In this document: positions 48,538 to 58,617 of the stretch, in pieces | Numbering within the stretch: position 1 is the first letter of the stretch | Layout of the letters: each line of letters opens with the position of its first letter | IMG/VR virus record: IMGVR_UViG_3300021961_000073 | Span: 1 to 64,000 of that record | Direction: 5' to 3' (one strand) | Source of the DNA: a virus | DNA: 64,000 nt | Made by a program: the position numbers and the translations under genes | Notes under the pieces: generated by a model | Told to the model about the DNA's origin: nothing | What the model saw: the letters and a program-made list of their open reading frames with translations, nothing else | Databases searched by the model: none

Positions 48538-51177
48538 ATGCCTACAGTTGTTCAATTTAGAAGAGGTACTACGGCACAGAACGATGCCTTTACTGGTGCG
48601 GCCGGTGAGATTAGTGTAGATACGGACCTACTAGTTCTTAGGGTCCACGACGGCTCGACCCAAGGTGGTCATGCCCTGATGGATGCTAGCTCATCACAAA
48701 TTATTACTAATAAAAGATACGGAAGTCACTTACTCCCTTCTGCAGATAGTACCTATGATCTTGGTGATTCAGCAATAAAATGGAGATCATTATACCTTTC
48801 CGGTAATACAATATACCTTGGTAACATTCGATTATCTGCTGTCGATGGATCCTTACAGATCTTAGATAGTAATGGTGTAACAGGTACTACTAGTTTTGAT
48901 CTTGGACAGAATTCCACTTCAGACCTATCTGAAGGAACTAACTTATATTATACGACTGCAAGAGCAGATTCGGCTTTTGATGTACGGTTAGCAACTAAAA
49001 CAACGACAAACGTAGCTGAAGGGTCTAACTTATATTATACATCTGCAAGAGCAGATTCGGATGCTAAAAATGCTATTAGTGTATCTGGTGATCTTAGCTA
49101 TAATCCAGCAACAGGCGTCATTAGTTTAAATGTAGAGGCACAATATACTCAAGCTAATTTTGAATCAGATTTAGGTGCAGCTATTGCCGGTGGTACTGGT
49201 ATTACCTACGATTCTTCTACAGATACAATTAGCATTACAAACACAGGCGTTTCTGCAGGAACATACGGTTCTACTACAGCAATTCCGGTATTCACAGTTA
49301 ATGCTCAAGGTCAGATAGATTCAGCTGGTACAGTTGCAGTAGCAGGTGTAGATTCTGCACATTATAATACATCAACTGGTGCATTTACAATTTATACTGC
49401 AGATGGTGGTAGTTTAAGTGACACCATTACTTTAGCACCATTTACTACAACAGACGTTACATTTGCTAAAATCACAGGTGATTCAGCTTCAGTCGGTCAA
49501 GTTAACTTCCGAACAAACTGGGTTGATAGCCATATCCCAGTAACCGAAGGCGCTGTTTGGTACGATCCGTATCATAAGAACCTAAACTACTACGCTGATG
49601 TCGATCATCCAATCGAAATCGGTATGCAGATGGTTGAAAGGGTTTACAATAATACTGGATCAACAATTGCTAAAGGTGCACCACTCTACTATTCAGGCAA
49701 CTATACAAACGATGCTGGACAAGAATCTCCAACGGTAGCTCTAGCAGATGCTACATCAGCAAGTGCATATAACGTTCAAGGTCTTGCTGGCGAGGCTATA
49801 GCAAATGGCTCATACGGTCTTATCGTAGTTGCAGGTGTTATTGATGGATTCGATACTTCTGGACTAACAGCAGGTCAAAACTTCTTCGTTGGTCTTACAC
49901 CAGGTGCAGTACAAAATGCTCCTCCGGCTTATCCTAACTATCCAATGTGTCTTGGTTGGGTTATTAAATCAGATGCTACTTCTGGTAAGGTAATTATCAA
50001 TCAACAGAATCACTCAGTCAACACATTCCGTGTTCAAGGTAATACGCACATCGGTGCGGATCTTAGAATCGACGGAGACTTAACTGTTGTTGGTTCACAG
50101 ATTATTACCTCTACTCAAAACATTTCAATTGGTGGTAATATTCAATATCTGAATGCTGGTAATAGTATCGGCGAAGCTGGTACAACATTCGTTGGCAGCG
50201 GTTTAGATGATGCGTTTTTCTCAGGTCATTATTCTGGAGATTCTGCATCTAAGAGCTTCTTCGTAAAGATCGACGCAACTGGAACCCCAGATACGTTTGA
50301 ATGGGGATATGATTCATCAATAGGTACACAGGCAACTGGCATAGCTATTACTGGCTCAGCTCAAATCCTAGACAGTGCATATGGTATTAGCATCGACTTC
50401 GGTGCAACAACTGGTCACACCACTGGTGATAAATGGACTGGTACAGCTACTGCAATAGATATTGATACTGGTATATTCTCTAACAGACATACTGGTACAG
50501 ATTACACTCACGTCGGTTTATTCTTCGACGTATCAGAGAATAAATGGACGTTCTTAAACGATTACGAGCCAGAGCCGGAAACAACCATTAACCTTGGTGC
50601 AGCAGGTACAGTACTTGGTGCTGTTAAAGCAGCATCCTTTGAAGGTGCATTAACTGGTAACGTAACTGGTAATGCAAGCACTGCAACGATCTTGGCAACC
50701 GGTAGAACAATCGGTATGACAGGTGACGTTACTTGGACATCCGCTTCATTTAACGGCAGTGGTAACGTTACCGGAACATCCACACTGGCAACAGTTAACT
50801 CAAACGTTGGATCGTTTGGATCATCTTCAGCTGTTCCAGCAATTACTGTTAACGCTAAAGGTTTAATAACAGCTGTTACTGCTACTAGCGTCGATCACGA
50901 TGCTCTTACAAACTTCGTAGCTAACGAACATATCGACCACAGTGGAGTTACTCTTACAGCAGGTAAAGGATTAAGTGGCGGTGGTACGATCGCAGCTTCA
51001 AGAACATTTAATATTGATTCAGCTGAGCTTACTTCTACATTTGGTGCTACTATCTTTACTGATATTAAAACAAGAGATGGCGCAGGGTCTGGATTAGATG
51101 CTGATACACTCGACGGTCAACAAGGCACTTACTATCGAATAGACGTATACGATGCATCAGGCACATTGCTGAACTGA
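48538..51177 (+). CDS. large tail fibre-like protein, 879 aa
   Basis: The N-terminus [20 protein letters not shown] followed by [16 protein letters not shown] is the docking domain found in many phage fibres. The shaft has fibre repeats ([37 protein letters not shown]), a domain with [15 protein letters not shown] seen in marine phage structural proteins, and near the end [12 protein letters not shown] and SGNVTGTS repeats. It ends YDASGTLLN. This is the largest of three Mtd-type fibres here and a candidate host-range determinant. GGAAATTTAG precedes the ATG. Confidence 0.72.
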   Translation: MPTVVQFRRGTTAQNDAFTGAAGEISVDTDLLVLRVHDGSTQGGHALMDASSSQIITNKRYGSHLLPSADSTYDLGDSAIKWRSLYLSGNTIYLGNIRLSAVDGSLQILDSNGVTGTTSFDLGQNSTSDLSEGTNLYYTTARADSAFDVRLATKTTTNVAEGSNLYYTSARADSDAKNAISVSGDLSYNPATGVISLNVEAQYTQANFESDLGAAIAGGTGITYDSSTDTISITNTGVSAGTYGSTTAIPVFTVNAQGQIDSAGTVAVAGVDSAHYNTSTGAFTIYTADGGSLSDTITLAPFTTTDVTFAKITGDSASVGQVNFRTNWVDSHIPVTEGAVWYDPYHKNLNYYADVDHPIEIGMQMVERVYNNTGSTIAKGAPLYYSGNYTNDAGQESPTVALADATSASAYNVQGLAGEAIANGSYGLIVVAGVIDGFDTSGLTAGQNFFVGLTPGAVQNAPPAYPNYPMCLGWVIKSDATSGKVIINQQNHSVNTFRVQGNTHIGADLRIDGDLTVVGSQIITSTQNISIGGNIQYLNAGNSIGEAGTTFVGSGLDDAFFSGHYSGDSASKSFFVKIDATGTPDTFEWGYDSSIGTQATGIAITGSAQILDSAYGISIDFGATTGHTTGDKWTGTATAIDIDTGIFSNRHTGTDYTHVGLFFDVSENKWTFLNDYEPEPETTINLGAAGTVLGAVKAASFEGALTGNVTGNASTATILATGRTIGMTGDVTWTSASFNGSGNVTGTSTLATVNSNVGSFGSSSAVPAITVNAKGLITAVTATSVDHDALTNFVANEHIDHSGVTLTAGKGLSGGGTIAASRTFNIDSAELTSTFGATIFTDIKTRDGAGSGLDADTLDGQQGTYYRIDVYDASGTLLN

Positions 51178-51202
51178 TAAATAAAAGGAAAAAGGTTAGA
51201 AT

Positions 51203-51958
51203 ATGGCTAATCCTAGTACTAGACAAGGCCTGATCGATTACTGCCTAAGAAGACTAGGCGATCCAGTAATTGAAATTAACCTTGATCCAGATCAAATCGA
51301 AGATCGTATAGACGAAGCTATCCAGTATTGGAGAGAGTATCACTCTGATGCTACGTACAGAACGTATGTAACCCATCTGGTAACTGATAGTGACGTAAGC
51401 AACGAATACGTTGACGTTTCGAGTGATGTGTTACAAGTCACAAGATTATTCCGTATTTCTTCATCTTTCAATACATCTTTTAATTTCTTTGATATCAAAT
51501 ATCAAATGATGCTAAATGACATTGCCGATATGCAAAACTTTGCTGGCGATCTAGCATACTACGAACAATTGAATCAGTATCTTTCCCTTCTCGATATGAA
51601 GCTTAATGGACATCCGCAGACTACTTGGTCTAGACATCAGAATAGATTATATCTACATGGTGACTTTGCAGATAAAGATGTCAAAGCAGATGAATACATT
51701 GTGTATGAAGCTTATAAAACAGTAGATCCCTCCACACATACTGCAGTATATAACGATATGTGGTTAAAAGAGTATAGCACTGCATTGCTTAAGCAACAGT
51801 GGGGATCAAATTTAAGTAAATTCGAAGGCATGCAATTACCAGGTGGTGTTACCCTAAACGGTAGACAGATATATGATGACGCTACAACGGATATAGATAA
51901 ACTTAGGGAGAAAATTAGACTCGACTTTGAAATGCCACCAGACTTCTTCGTAGGGTAA
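51203..51958 (+). CDS. 13: gp13 neck protein, 251 aa
   Basis: Homologue of T4 gp13 (309 residues), which seals the head at the neck. Diagnostic are STRQGLIDYCLRRLGDPVIE, NLDPDQIEDRIDEAIQYWRE, VTRLFRISSSFNTSFNFFDI, MQNFAGDLAYYEQLNQYLSL and the end FDFEMPPDFFVG type. AAAGGAAAAAGG precedes the ATG; a degenerate late box (GATAAATA, 51176-51183) is 19 bases upstream. The order gp13, gp14, gp15 is that of T4. Confidence 0.92.
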   Translation: MANPSTRQGLIDYCLRRLGDPVIEINLDPDQIEDRIDEAIQYWREYHSDATYRTYVTHLVTDSDVSNEYVDVSSDVLQVTRLFRISSSFNTSFNFFDIKYQMMLNDIADMQNFAGDLAYYEQLNQYLSLLDMKLNGHPQTTWSRHQNRLYLHGDFADKDVKADEYIVYEAYKTVDPSTHTAVYNDMWLKEYSTALLKQQWGSNLSKFEGMQLPGGVTLNGRQIYDDATTDIDKLREKIRLDFEMPPDFFVG

Positions 51959-51961
51959 ATC

Positions 51962-52882
51962 ATGGCCAGAAACGTTTATTTCAGTCAAGCCGTAAAATCT
52001 GAGCAGAATCTTTACGAAGACATTATCATTGAGTCTATGAAAATCTATGGTCAGGACGTTTATTACCTACCAAGAGATACAGTAAAAGAAGATAGGGTAT
52101 TAGGCGACGAGATCCCGTCACGCTTTAACTCATCATATAAAGTTGAAATGTACATTGAGAATGTTGAAGGGTTTGATGGCGAAGGTGATCTGTTTACAAG
52201 ATTCGGCGTAGAGATACGAGACGAAGCTACATTCATTGTAGCTAGAAAACGTTGGGCTAATACTGTTTCCCGATACGATAACGAAATTACATCAGTAAGA
52301 CCTTTAGAAGGTGATCTGATATATCTGCCTATGAGTAATTCATTATTCCAAATCATGCATGTTGAGCACGAACAACCGTTCTATCAATTACAGAATCTAC
52401 CTACCTACAAAATGCGTTGTCAACTATTCGAGTACAACGACGAAGATTTTGACACTGGCGTAGATGCTGTCGATAAGATCGAAAAAGACTACGCTTACAG
52501 ATATTCGGTTACCCTTGATAGCGCATCTTATGGATATGCAATTGGTGACATTGTTACTTCCACACTGACAGACGGAACCGTACTTAGTGGTGAAGTTGCA
52601 AGATGGTCTGATTCAGATCTTACCCTACATCTTATACATGTTGGTGCGGATGATGGAAATTATCATACTTTCACCGCAACTAATACTATTGTAAATTCTA
52701 CGCTTGGTGGCGGAAGTGGTACCATCGGTGATCCTTATTACTATGCAAACGGTACTATCGTCTCAGCTTCTGAAATTAATACTATATCGTCAAATGAACA
52801 AAATGACGATTTTGATACTACATCATCGGATCTGGATTTCTTAGACTTCAGTGAAGATAATCCGTTCGGAGATCCGCAATAA
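51962..52882 (+). CDS. 14: gp14 neck protein, 306 aa
   Basis: Homologue of T4 gp14 (256 residues). It begins ARNVYFSQAVKSEQNLYEDI, IIESMKIYGQDVYYLPRDTV and contains MYIENVEGFDGEGDLFTRFG, the conserved neck core. It exceeds T4 gp14 by 50 residues, mostly in a beta module near residues 190-255 (YGYAIGDIVTSTLTDGTVLS) that resembles inserts in gp53 and gp8. The acidic C-terminus ends in FLDFSEDNPFGDP, the usual ending. Three bases separate it from gp13, and it overlaps gp15 by one base. Confidence 0.92.
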   Translation: MARNVYFSQAVKSEQNLYEDIIIESMKIYGQDVYYLPRDTVKEDRVLGDEIPSRFNSSYKVEMYIENVEGFDGEGDLFTRFGVEIRDEATFIVARKRWANTVSRYDNEITSVRPLEGDLIYLPMSNSLFQIMHVEHEQPFYQLQNLPTYKMRCQLFEYNDEDFDTGVDAVDKIEKDYAYRYSVTLDSASYGYAIGDIVTSTLTDGTVLSGEVARWSDSDLTLHLIHVGADDGNYHTFTATNTIVNSTLGGGSGTIGDPYYYANGTIVSASEINTISSNEQNDDFDTTSSDLDFLDFSEDNPFGDPQ

Positions 52883-53688
52883 TGCTTGGCACATATTTCT
52901 ATCATGAACGTATAAGAAAAAGCGTAGCCATGTTTGGCTCCTTGTTTAATAACATATATGTGCTTCGAAAAAATGCAAGCGGTGAGGTATTAAGCCAGGT
53001 AAAGGTTCCCTTGGCATATGCACCAAGAAGAGATTATATAGAGCGTATAAGAGAAAATCCTGATTTAGATACAGATACCAAGGTTGCACTTAAACTACCA
53101 CGTATGTCTTTTGAGGTTCTTGGTTATTCTTATGCACCAGAAAGACAGCTAACCAAAATAGGAAAAAGAACTCCTACTGCTACTTCTGGAAGTACAAGTC
53201 AAAAGGCAAAACTTTTCAATTTTGTTCCCTACAATATTGATATGCAACTTAACGTCTATACTAAGACGCAAGATGATGCTTTGCAGATTGTAGAACAAAT
53301 ATTACCATACTTTAGTCCGCAATATAGTTTAACGATTAAACCATTTTCAAACTACGCAGATATAAAAGAAGACGTTCCTATTATTCTTAACAGTGTATCA
53401 TATTCTGATGATTTCGAAGGGACATTAGGTGATCGTAGATCTATAATGTACCAATTAGATTTCATAATGCACGCTAACTTCTATCAAGGTATCGAAGATA
53501 CAGGTATTATCCGTAAGGTTACTAACAATTTCTATGTTGGTGGTAATTTAAAAGATTCTGATGGATTTGGCGGCGAGCTTACCCCTTCACCAATATTAAC
53601 AGTAGAGCCAAATCCTCTTAACGTAAGTCCAGACAGCGATTATGGATTTACTGTAACTCTTAGCAATATACCCGGAGATTCTGCATAA
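52882..53688 (+). CDS. 15: gp15 proximal tail sheath stabiliser, 268 aa
   Basis: Homologue of T4 gp15 (272 residues), which caps the tail for head joining. Family landmarks: YHERIRKSVAMFGSLFNNIY, KVPLAYAPRRDYIERIRE, VALKLPRMSFEVLGYSY and PYNIDMQLNVYTKTQDDALQ followed by IVEQILPYFSPQYSL. The last 25 residues (SPILTVEPNPLNVSPDSDYG and on) are beyond the family core. It overlaps both neighbours by one base. Confidence 0.93.
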   Translation: MLGTYFYHERIRKSVAMFGSLFNNIYVLRKNASGEVLSQVKVPLAYAPRRDYIERIRENPDLDTDTKVALKLPRMSFEVLGYSYAPERQLTKIGKRTPTATSGSTSQKAKLFNFVPYNIDMQLNVYTKTQDDALQIVEQILPYFSPQYSLTIKPFSNYADIKEDVPIILNSVSYSDDFEGTLGDRRSIMYQLDFIMHANFYQGIEDTGIIRKVTNNFYVGGNLKDSDGFGGELTPSPILTVEPNPLNVSPDSDYGFTVTLSNIPGDSA

Positions 53689-54218
53689 TGAAATATTTTG
53701 ACTATATAGCATGGAACGGGAATGTGTTATCAACAAAGGTATGTGAAGATATTATAGAATGGTTTGAAGATAAAAAAGATCATATAATAGAAGAAAGAAA
53801 AGAAGGCGTTCACCAAGATATTATATCTAATCCCAGTAAATTCGATTCTTTCGGTTTTTTACATAAAGAGATTATAAACGGGCTTAAGATTCAGTTTGAT
53901 ACATATAGAAAAGAGTTTAGATGGTGTCCAAGTAATTTTGACTCGATGTCTTATAAGATACAAAAGTCATATCCGGGAAAAGGATTTACCGCTTGGCATG
54001 CTGAAGATGGAAATAATACAAATAGATTTTTAGTGTGGATGATTTATTTGAATCATACTATAGGTGGTCAAACACAATTTTATGATCAGCATAAACATTT
54101 TAAACCGGAACCAGGCTTATGTCTTATTTGGCCTTCTGGCTGGAGTCATACTCATAGATCTATGCCGAATTTAAAAAGTAATAAATATATCATGACAGGA
54201 TGGTGGCATTATGCGTGA
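53688..54218 (+). CDS. 2OG-Fe(II) oxygenase between gp15 and gp16, 176 aa
   Basis: P4H-like core: FTAWHAEDGNNTNRFLVWMI and YLNHTIGGQTQFYDQ, then KPEPGLCLIWPSGWSHTHRS and a basic end NKYIMTGWWH. Candidate ligands are His104-Ala-Glu106 (HxE in place of HxD) and His154, with Lys166 for 2-oxoglutarate. This type is recurrent in the neck/terminase cluster of marine T4-like phages, where its substrate is unknown. It overlaps gp15 by one base and gp16 by 8 bases, so it is made with virion assembly proteins. Confidence 0.8.
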   Translation: MKYFDYIAWNGNVLSTKVCEDIIEWFEDKKDHIIEERKEGVHQDIISNPSKFDSFGFLHKEIINGLKIQFDTYRKEFRWCPSNFDSMSYKIQKSYPGKGFTAWHAEDGNNTNRFLVWMIYLNHTIGGQTQFYDQHKHFKPEPGLCLIWPSGWSHTHRSMPNLKSNKYIMTGWWHYA

Positions 54219-54549
54219 TTCAGATCAATTCAAAAACGACTACGAATATTCTAGAGAAACCTTATTCGATTTAATTAATAAGGGAAGAGATGCACTAGAA
54301 GAAATGATCGCGGTCGCCCGCGAGAGCGAGCACCCGAGAGCGTTCGAAGTATTATCGGGGCTAATTAAAAACGTTGCTGATGTAAACGATAAGCTTATGG
54401 ATCTGAATAAGAAACATAAAGATATGAACAAAAAAGAAGAACAAAAACAGATTGGTAATACAACCAATAATTTATTCGTAGGATCTACCTCGGATCTACA
54501 GAGAATGCTGCAAAGGCAAACAGTGGATATTACACCTGATGATTCATGA
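54211..54549 (+). CDS. 16: gp16 terminase small subunit, 112 aa
   Basis: Shorter relative of T4 gp16 (164 residues), the DNA-recognition subunit of the packaging motor. The helical hairpin (AFEVLSGLIKNVADVNDKLM, DLNKKHKDMN) builds the ring, and the C-terminal QIGNTTNNLFVGSTSDLQRM is characteristic. It overlaps gp17 by 11 bases. The segment for AVARESEHPRAFEV lies in an unusually GC-rich patch (54309-54346). In T4 the pac-like site for the enzyme lies within gene 16. Confidence 0.9.
   Translation: MRDSDQFKNDYEYSRETLFDLINKGRDALEEMIAVARESEHPRAFEVLSGLIKNVADVNDKLMDLNKKHKDMNKKEEQKQIGNTTNNLFVGSTSDLQRMLQRQTVDITPDDS
54309..54346 (+). other. GC-rich patch inside gp16 (possible pac-like site)
   Basis: In 38 bases 29 are G or C, far above the A/T-rich surroundings, and CGAGAGCG occurs twice. 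The gene 16 location recalls the T4 pac site, but function is unproven; the Arg/Ala/Glu codons alone may explain part of the bias. Confidence 0.35.
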
Positions 54550-56128
54550 AAGTTATCTGGGCAACCCTAACGTTAAACGTGACGGTGTTGTTCAGAATTG
54601 GGATATAGAAACAGTACAAGAATATGCCAAATGTATGCAAGATCCAGTATACTTTGCAAAAAACTATTGTAAGGTTATATCACTTGATAGGGGTTTAGTT
54701 CCATTTGACCTATATCCTTATCAAGAGAAAATGTTTAAACAATTTAATGACCATCGCTTTAATATAGTTCTTGCTTGCCGGCAATCTGGTAAATCTATTT
54801 CAGCTTGTGCATATCTCCTTTGGTTTGCTTTATTTCATACAGAAAAAACAATTGCTATATTGGCTAACAAAGGTGCCACTGCTAGGGAGATGCTATCACG
54901 TGTTACGCTTATGCTTGAAAATATACCATTCTTCTTACAACCTGGTTGCAAAGCCCTCAACAAGGGATCTATTGAGTTTAGTAATAACAGTCGTATTCTG
55001 GCTGCAGCTACTAGCGGTTCTAGTATTCGTGGTTTATCTGTTAGCTTACTCTACCTCGACGAGTTTGCGTTCGTCGAAAGAGCATCTGAGTTCTATACAT
55101 CAACATATCCTGTTGTATCTTCCGGTAAAGACACAAAGGTTATTGTTACCTCAACAGCCAACGGTATTGGTAATATGTTCTACAATCTGTGGCAAGGTTC
55201 AACACAGGGCGTAAATGAATATAAAGCATTTAGGGTAGATTGGTGGGACGTACCCGGTAGAGATGAAACTTGGAAACTTCAAACTATATCAAATACCAGT
55301 CAGTTACAATTCGATCAGGAATTTGGTAACACATTCTTTGGTACAGGTGATACACTAATAAATGCCGAGACCCTTATGAAATTAAGGGCTAAACAACCTA
55401 TAGAAATCTTAGAGGATGGCAATTTTTTAGTATATGAAAAAGTACAGAAAGACCATCAATATGTCTGTTGTGTAGATGTGTCGAGGGGAAGAGGTCAGGA
55501 TTATTCTACTTTTAATTTGATCGATACCAGTGTTTCACCTTTTAGACAGGTGGCTGCGTATCGCTGTAACACTATCTCTCCAATACTCTTCCCTAACATT
55601 ATATATAAATATTCTAAGCTTTACAACGATGCTTATACGATCGTAGAATCAAATGACCAGGGAATGATGGTTGCTCGAGGTCTATATTACGACTTTGAAT
55701 ATGAAAATCTTCATGTAGAATCTGCTGTTAAAGCTAATGCACTAGGCATTGAAATGACTCGTAGGACCAAAAGACTTGGATGTTCCGGATTTAAAGATAT
55801 CTTAGAGAATGGTAAATTAGAGATTGTAGATGAACAGACCATATTAGAAATATCTACATTTGAAGGCAGGGGTCAATCATATGAGGCTTCAGATGGTAAT
55901 CATGACGATTTAGTAATGAACTTTGTAATGTTTGGTTACTTTGCAACTACCCAGATGTTCCAAGATATGACTAATATCAATTTAAAAGAAATGTTATTTA
56001 AAGAACGAATGGAAGCAATTGAGGAAGATCTTCCGCCGTTTGGGTTCATTGATGATGGGAGAACAGAGCTATTGCAACCAGACCCAGAATCGCCATGGGC
56101 TATCGATTATGAGCACAAACACTTCTAA
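54539..56128 (+). CDS. 17: gp17 large terminase subunit, 529 aa
   Basis: Packaging motor and headful nuclease. Walker A is ACRQSGKS (79-86), Walker B LLYLDEFAF with Asp174-Glu175, and the coupling motif is STANGIGNMFYNLW. In the C-terminal RNase H-like nuclease CVDVSRGRGQDYSTFNL carries the first aspartate, VESNDQGM the next acidic pair and GNHDDLVMNF the last. T4 gp17 has 610 residues. The ATG at 54539 overlaps the gp16 end. A late promoter for gp18 follows 12 bases after the stop. Confidence 0.97.
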   Translation: MIHESYLGNPNVKRDGVVQNWDIETVQEYAKCMQDPVYFAKNYCKVISLDRGLVPFDLYPYQEKMFKQFNDHRFNIVLACRQSGKSISACAYLLWFALFHTEKTIAILANKGATAREMLSRVTLMLENIPFFLQPGCKALNKGSIEFSNNSRILAAATSGSSIRGLSVSLLYLDEFAFVERASEFYTSTYPVVSSGKDTKVIVTSTANGIGNMFYNLWQGSTQGVNEYKAFRVDWWDVPGRDETWKLQTISNTSQLQFDQEFGNTFFGTGDTLINAETLMKLRAKQPIEILEDGNFLVYEKVQKDHQYVCCVDVSRGRGQDYSTFNLIDTSVSPFRQVAAYRCNTISPILFPNIIYKYSKLYNDAYTIVESNDQGMMVARGLYYDFEYENLHVESAVKANALGIEMTRRTKRLGCSGFKDILENGKLEIVDEQTILEISTFEGRGQSYEASDGNHDDLVMNFVMFGYFATTQMFQDMTNINLKEMLFKERMEAIEEDLPPFGFIDDGRTELLQPDPESPWAIDYEHKHF

Positions 56129-56140
56129 AATCGGGATTCT

Positions 56141-56148
56141 TATAAATA
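56141..56148 (+). promoter_or_regulatory. late promoter TATAAATA for gp18
   Basis: Exact TATAAATA 60 bases before the gp18 ATG; ribosome site CGAAGGGAAAGAG precedes the ATG. A dedicated late promoter fits the high demand for sheath. Confidence 0.85.
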
Positions 56149-56208
56149 GAAATATGAAATTCCGTATTATGTTTATAAGCTTATAATTTAACTCGAAGGG
56201 AAAGAGTC

Positions 56209-58041
56209 ATGGCAATTTCAACTCCATTACAATCTCCTGGCATTTTCGTCAGGGAGATCGACTTAACTGGGGTTGTTCCAAACGTTCCTACAAGTACAGG
56301 TGCCTATGCAGGCAATTTCCGCTGGGGCCCAGTGGAAGAGCCAGTATTGGTTGCAAATGAAACTGGTCTTGTTACACGCTTTGGCGCTCCAGATAGTGCA
56401 AGTACTGTAGCTTTTCATGAAGCTGCTTACTTCTTAAGATATTCAAATTCACTCCAAGTAATACGTGCTGTTCCAGACACCGGGATCTACAATGCATACG
56501 ATTCAGATGCATATGGATCTGCAACTGATCCGATTCCATTAGCAGATGGTGGTAAGCCACTTGTCAAAAATAGAGATAATTTTGACATTCAGGCAGCTAC
56601 TTTGGCAAATTCCACTGTAGATAGTGCAAGCCTAAAGCACACCTTTATTGCTAAGTATCCTGGTGAGCTCGGTAACGCTCTGGAGGTTCACCTCGCATTC
56701 GGCGCTGACGCATCTGGCTCAGGCGCAACTGATGCAAGGGATTCAGATTTTAATGCTTGGACATATAAATCATACTTCGATAACGTACCAGAAACCTCTA
56801 CAAACGCAGCAGATTTCGGTTGTACAGGTGACGAAGTACACGTAGTAGTTGTAGATAGAACAGGCGCATTCGGTGTAAGAGGACAGGTTCTTGAGGTCTT
56901 CCCATACCTTTCACTCGCACCTAACGCAGTTAATGCCGATGGATCTACTAACTACGTTGTAAACGTTGTCAATAACGCATCAAACTATGTTTGGATGGCT
57001 GGCTTCGGCCATAAGGGTAATGCTTCCGTCTTTTCAACTAATTCAGGCACAAGCTTTAGTGTAGATGAGCCTGTAAATTACGATTCAGGAAGAAGCGGTA
57101 CTTACACCCAAAGCATTCGTCTCAGAAACGGTAACGATGGTGGAGCACTAGACGTTGGCGATTATCAGACAGCATTCGATCAAGTAGAAGACAAGGAAAA
57201 TATCCTCGTTGACTTCCTGATTGCTCCTGGTATGAACAGCAGAGTAGCTCAAACATCAATCGTTAATGATCTTGTTGCAATTGCACAATCAACAAGAAAA
57301 GACTGCGTGGTTGTTACATCTCCGGCACGTTCGGACATCATTAACAACAGCGATCCAGTTGGTTCAACAGTATTAACTGCTGCTAGCTTTACCCAGTCTT
57401 CATATCTGGTCATGGACAACAACTACCTAAAAATCTACGATAAGTACAACGATCAGTACATTAACCTAGCAGCAGCATCATCTGTTGCAGGTCTTATGGC
57501 TGGTACAGATCAGGTAGCTGCTCCTTGGTTCTCTCCAGCAGGTCCAAGACGTGGTCAACTTTTAGGTATTACAAATATTGCTTACTCTCCAAACCAAACC
57601 CAGAGAGACACCCTTTATAAGGTTGGTGTTAACCCAATTGCTAACATCCCTGGTCAAGGCGTCCTTCTGTTTGGTGATAAGACTAAGCTCGCACGTCCAA
57701 GTGCATTTGATCGTATCAACGTTCGGAGACTGTTCTTGGCAATCGAAAGAGCGATCGCAATCGCAGCTCGTAACGTTCTGTTCGAGTTCAACGATGAGTT
57801 CACTCGTGCAGAGTTTAAGAATATCGTAGAACCTTTCCTTCGGGAGATTCAAGGCAGACGTGGTATTACTGACTTCCGCGTAGTTTGTGACGAGACAAAC
57901 AACACGGCAGCGGTAATAGACAGAAACGAATTTGTTTGCAACATCTTCATCAAGCCTGCACGCTCTATTAACTTCGTCACACTGAACTTTGTGGCTGTTA
58001 GAACGGGCGTCGACTTTGAAGAAGTTGTAGGCACGGTATAA
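56209..58041 (+). CDS. 18: gp18 tail sheath protein, 610 aa
   Basis: Contractile sheath subunit (T4 gp18, 659 residues). The N-terminus LQSPGIFVREIDLTGVVPNV and TSTGAYAGNFRWGPVEEP is typical. The conserved C-terminal sheath domain contains WFSPAGPRRGQLLGITNIAY, LYKVGVNPIANIPGQGVLLF, RLFLAIERAIAIAARNVLFE and GITDFRVVCDETNN. Codon use is more GC-rich than in the fibre genes, with many C-ending codons, as is usual for highly expressed genes. It is preceded by a late promoter and followed by one for gp19. Confidence 0.97.
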   Translation: MAISTPLQSPGIFVREIDLTGVVPNVPTSTGAYAGNFRWGPVEEPVLVANETGLVTRFGAPDSASTVAFHEAAYFLRYSNSLQVIRAVPDTGIYNAYDSDAYGSATDPIPLADGGKPLVKNRDNFDIQAATLANSTVDSASLKHTFIAKYPGELGNALEVHLAFGADASGSGATDARDSDFNAWTYKSYFDNVPETSTNAADFGCTGDEVHVVVVDRTGAFGVRGQVLEVFPYLSLAPNAVNADGSTNYVVNVVNNASNYVWMAGFGHKGNASVFSTNSGTSFSVDEPVNYDSGRSGTYTQSIRLRNGNDGGALDVGDYQTAFDQVEDKENILVDFLIAPGMNSRVAQTSIVNDLVAIAQSTRKDCVVVTSPARSDIINNSDPVGSTVLTAASFTQSSYLVMDNNYLKIYDKYNDQYINLAAASSVAGLMAGTDQVAAPWFSPAGPRRGQLLGITNIAYSPNQTQRDTLYKVGVNPIANIPGQGVLLFGDKTKLARPSAFDRINVRRLFLAIERAIAIAARNVLFEFNDEFTRAEFKNIVEPFLREIQGRRGITDFRVVCDETNNTAAVIDRNEFVCNIFIKPARSINFVTLNFVAVRTGVDFEEVVGTV

Positions 58042-58044
58042 ATA
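58037..58044 (+). promoter_or_regulatory. late promoter TATAAATA for gp19
   Basis: Exact TATAAATA overlapping the gp18 stop codon, 19 bases before the gp19 ATG; AGGAG lies between. Confidence 0.85.
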
Positions 58045-58063
58045 GCGCTAATAGGAGAATAAA

Positions 58064-58588
58064 ATGAGCCTTTCAGTAGATGATTTCAAGGCCAAATTAA
58101 AAGGCGGTGGCGCTAGACCGAATCTGTTTAAAGCCACCATTAACTTTCCAACCTACGCAAATGGGGACGTAGAACTTACGTCCTTCATGTGCGAGGCTGC
58201 TCAATTGCCTGGCTCTATCATGGGAACGATTATTATCCCATTTAGAGGCAGACAGCTTAAAATCGCTGGGGATCGTACGTTTGACGTATGGACCCCACAG
58301 ATCATTAATGACACAGATTTTAAGATTCGTAACGCAATGGAACGTTGGATGAACGGTATTAATGCACACAGTGCAAATACTGGTCTTACAGCTCCTACCG
58401 ATTACGAAGCTGACCTACTCGTCGAGCAGCTTGATCGGGACGATTCAGTAGTAAAAACATACACATTCCGTGGATGTTTCCCGACTGCTATTTCTCCCAT
58501 TGATTTGAACTACGGATCAAACGATGAAATCGAAAGATTCACCGTTGAATTCCAAGTTCAGTACTGGGAATCAGCCACTACAAGTTAA
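58064..58588 (+). CDS. 19: gp19 tail tube protein, 174 aa
   Basis: Tube subunit equivalent to T4 gp19 (163 residues). SVDDFKAKLKGGGARPNLFK, CEAAQLPGSIMGTIIIPFRG, RQLKIAGDRTFDVWTPQIIN and RWMNGINAHSAN follow the family closely. The same tube fold recurs in gp54 and gp48, on which gp19 polymerises. AATAGGAGAATAAA supplies the ribosome site. A GNRA-type hairpin lies between it and gp20. Confidence 0.96.
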   Translation: MSLSVDDFKAKLKGGGARPNLFKATINFPTYANGDVELTSFMCEAAQLPGSIMGTIIIPFRGRQLKIAGDRTFDVWTPQIINDTDFKIRNAMERWMNGINAHSANTGLTAPTDYEADLLVEQLDRDDSVVKTYTFRGCFPTAISPIDLNYGSNDEIERFTVEFQVQYWESATTS

Positions 58589-58617
58589 GGTGGTATATAA
58601 AGAGTATAAAGATAGCT

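Noticed and set aside
54771-55214. Plus-strand frame of 147 codons inside gp17
   Set aside because: Out-of-frame shadow of the terminase gene, which has all its motifs in the other frame.
55604-55611. Exact TATAAATA on the plus strand
   Set aside because: It lies in the middle of the gp17 nuclease domain with no gene start nearby; in A/T-rich DNA a chance match is likely.
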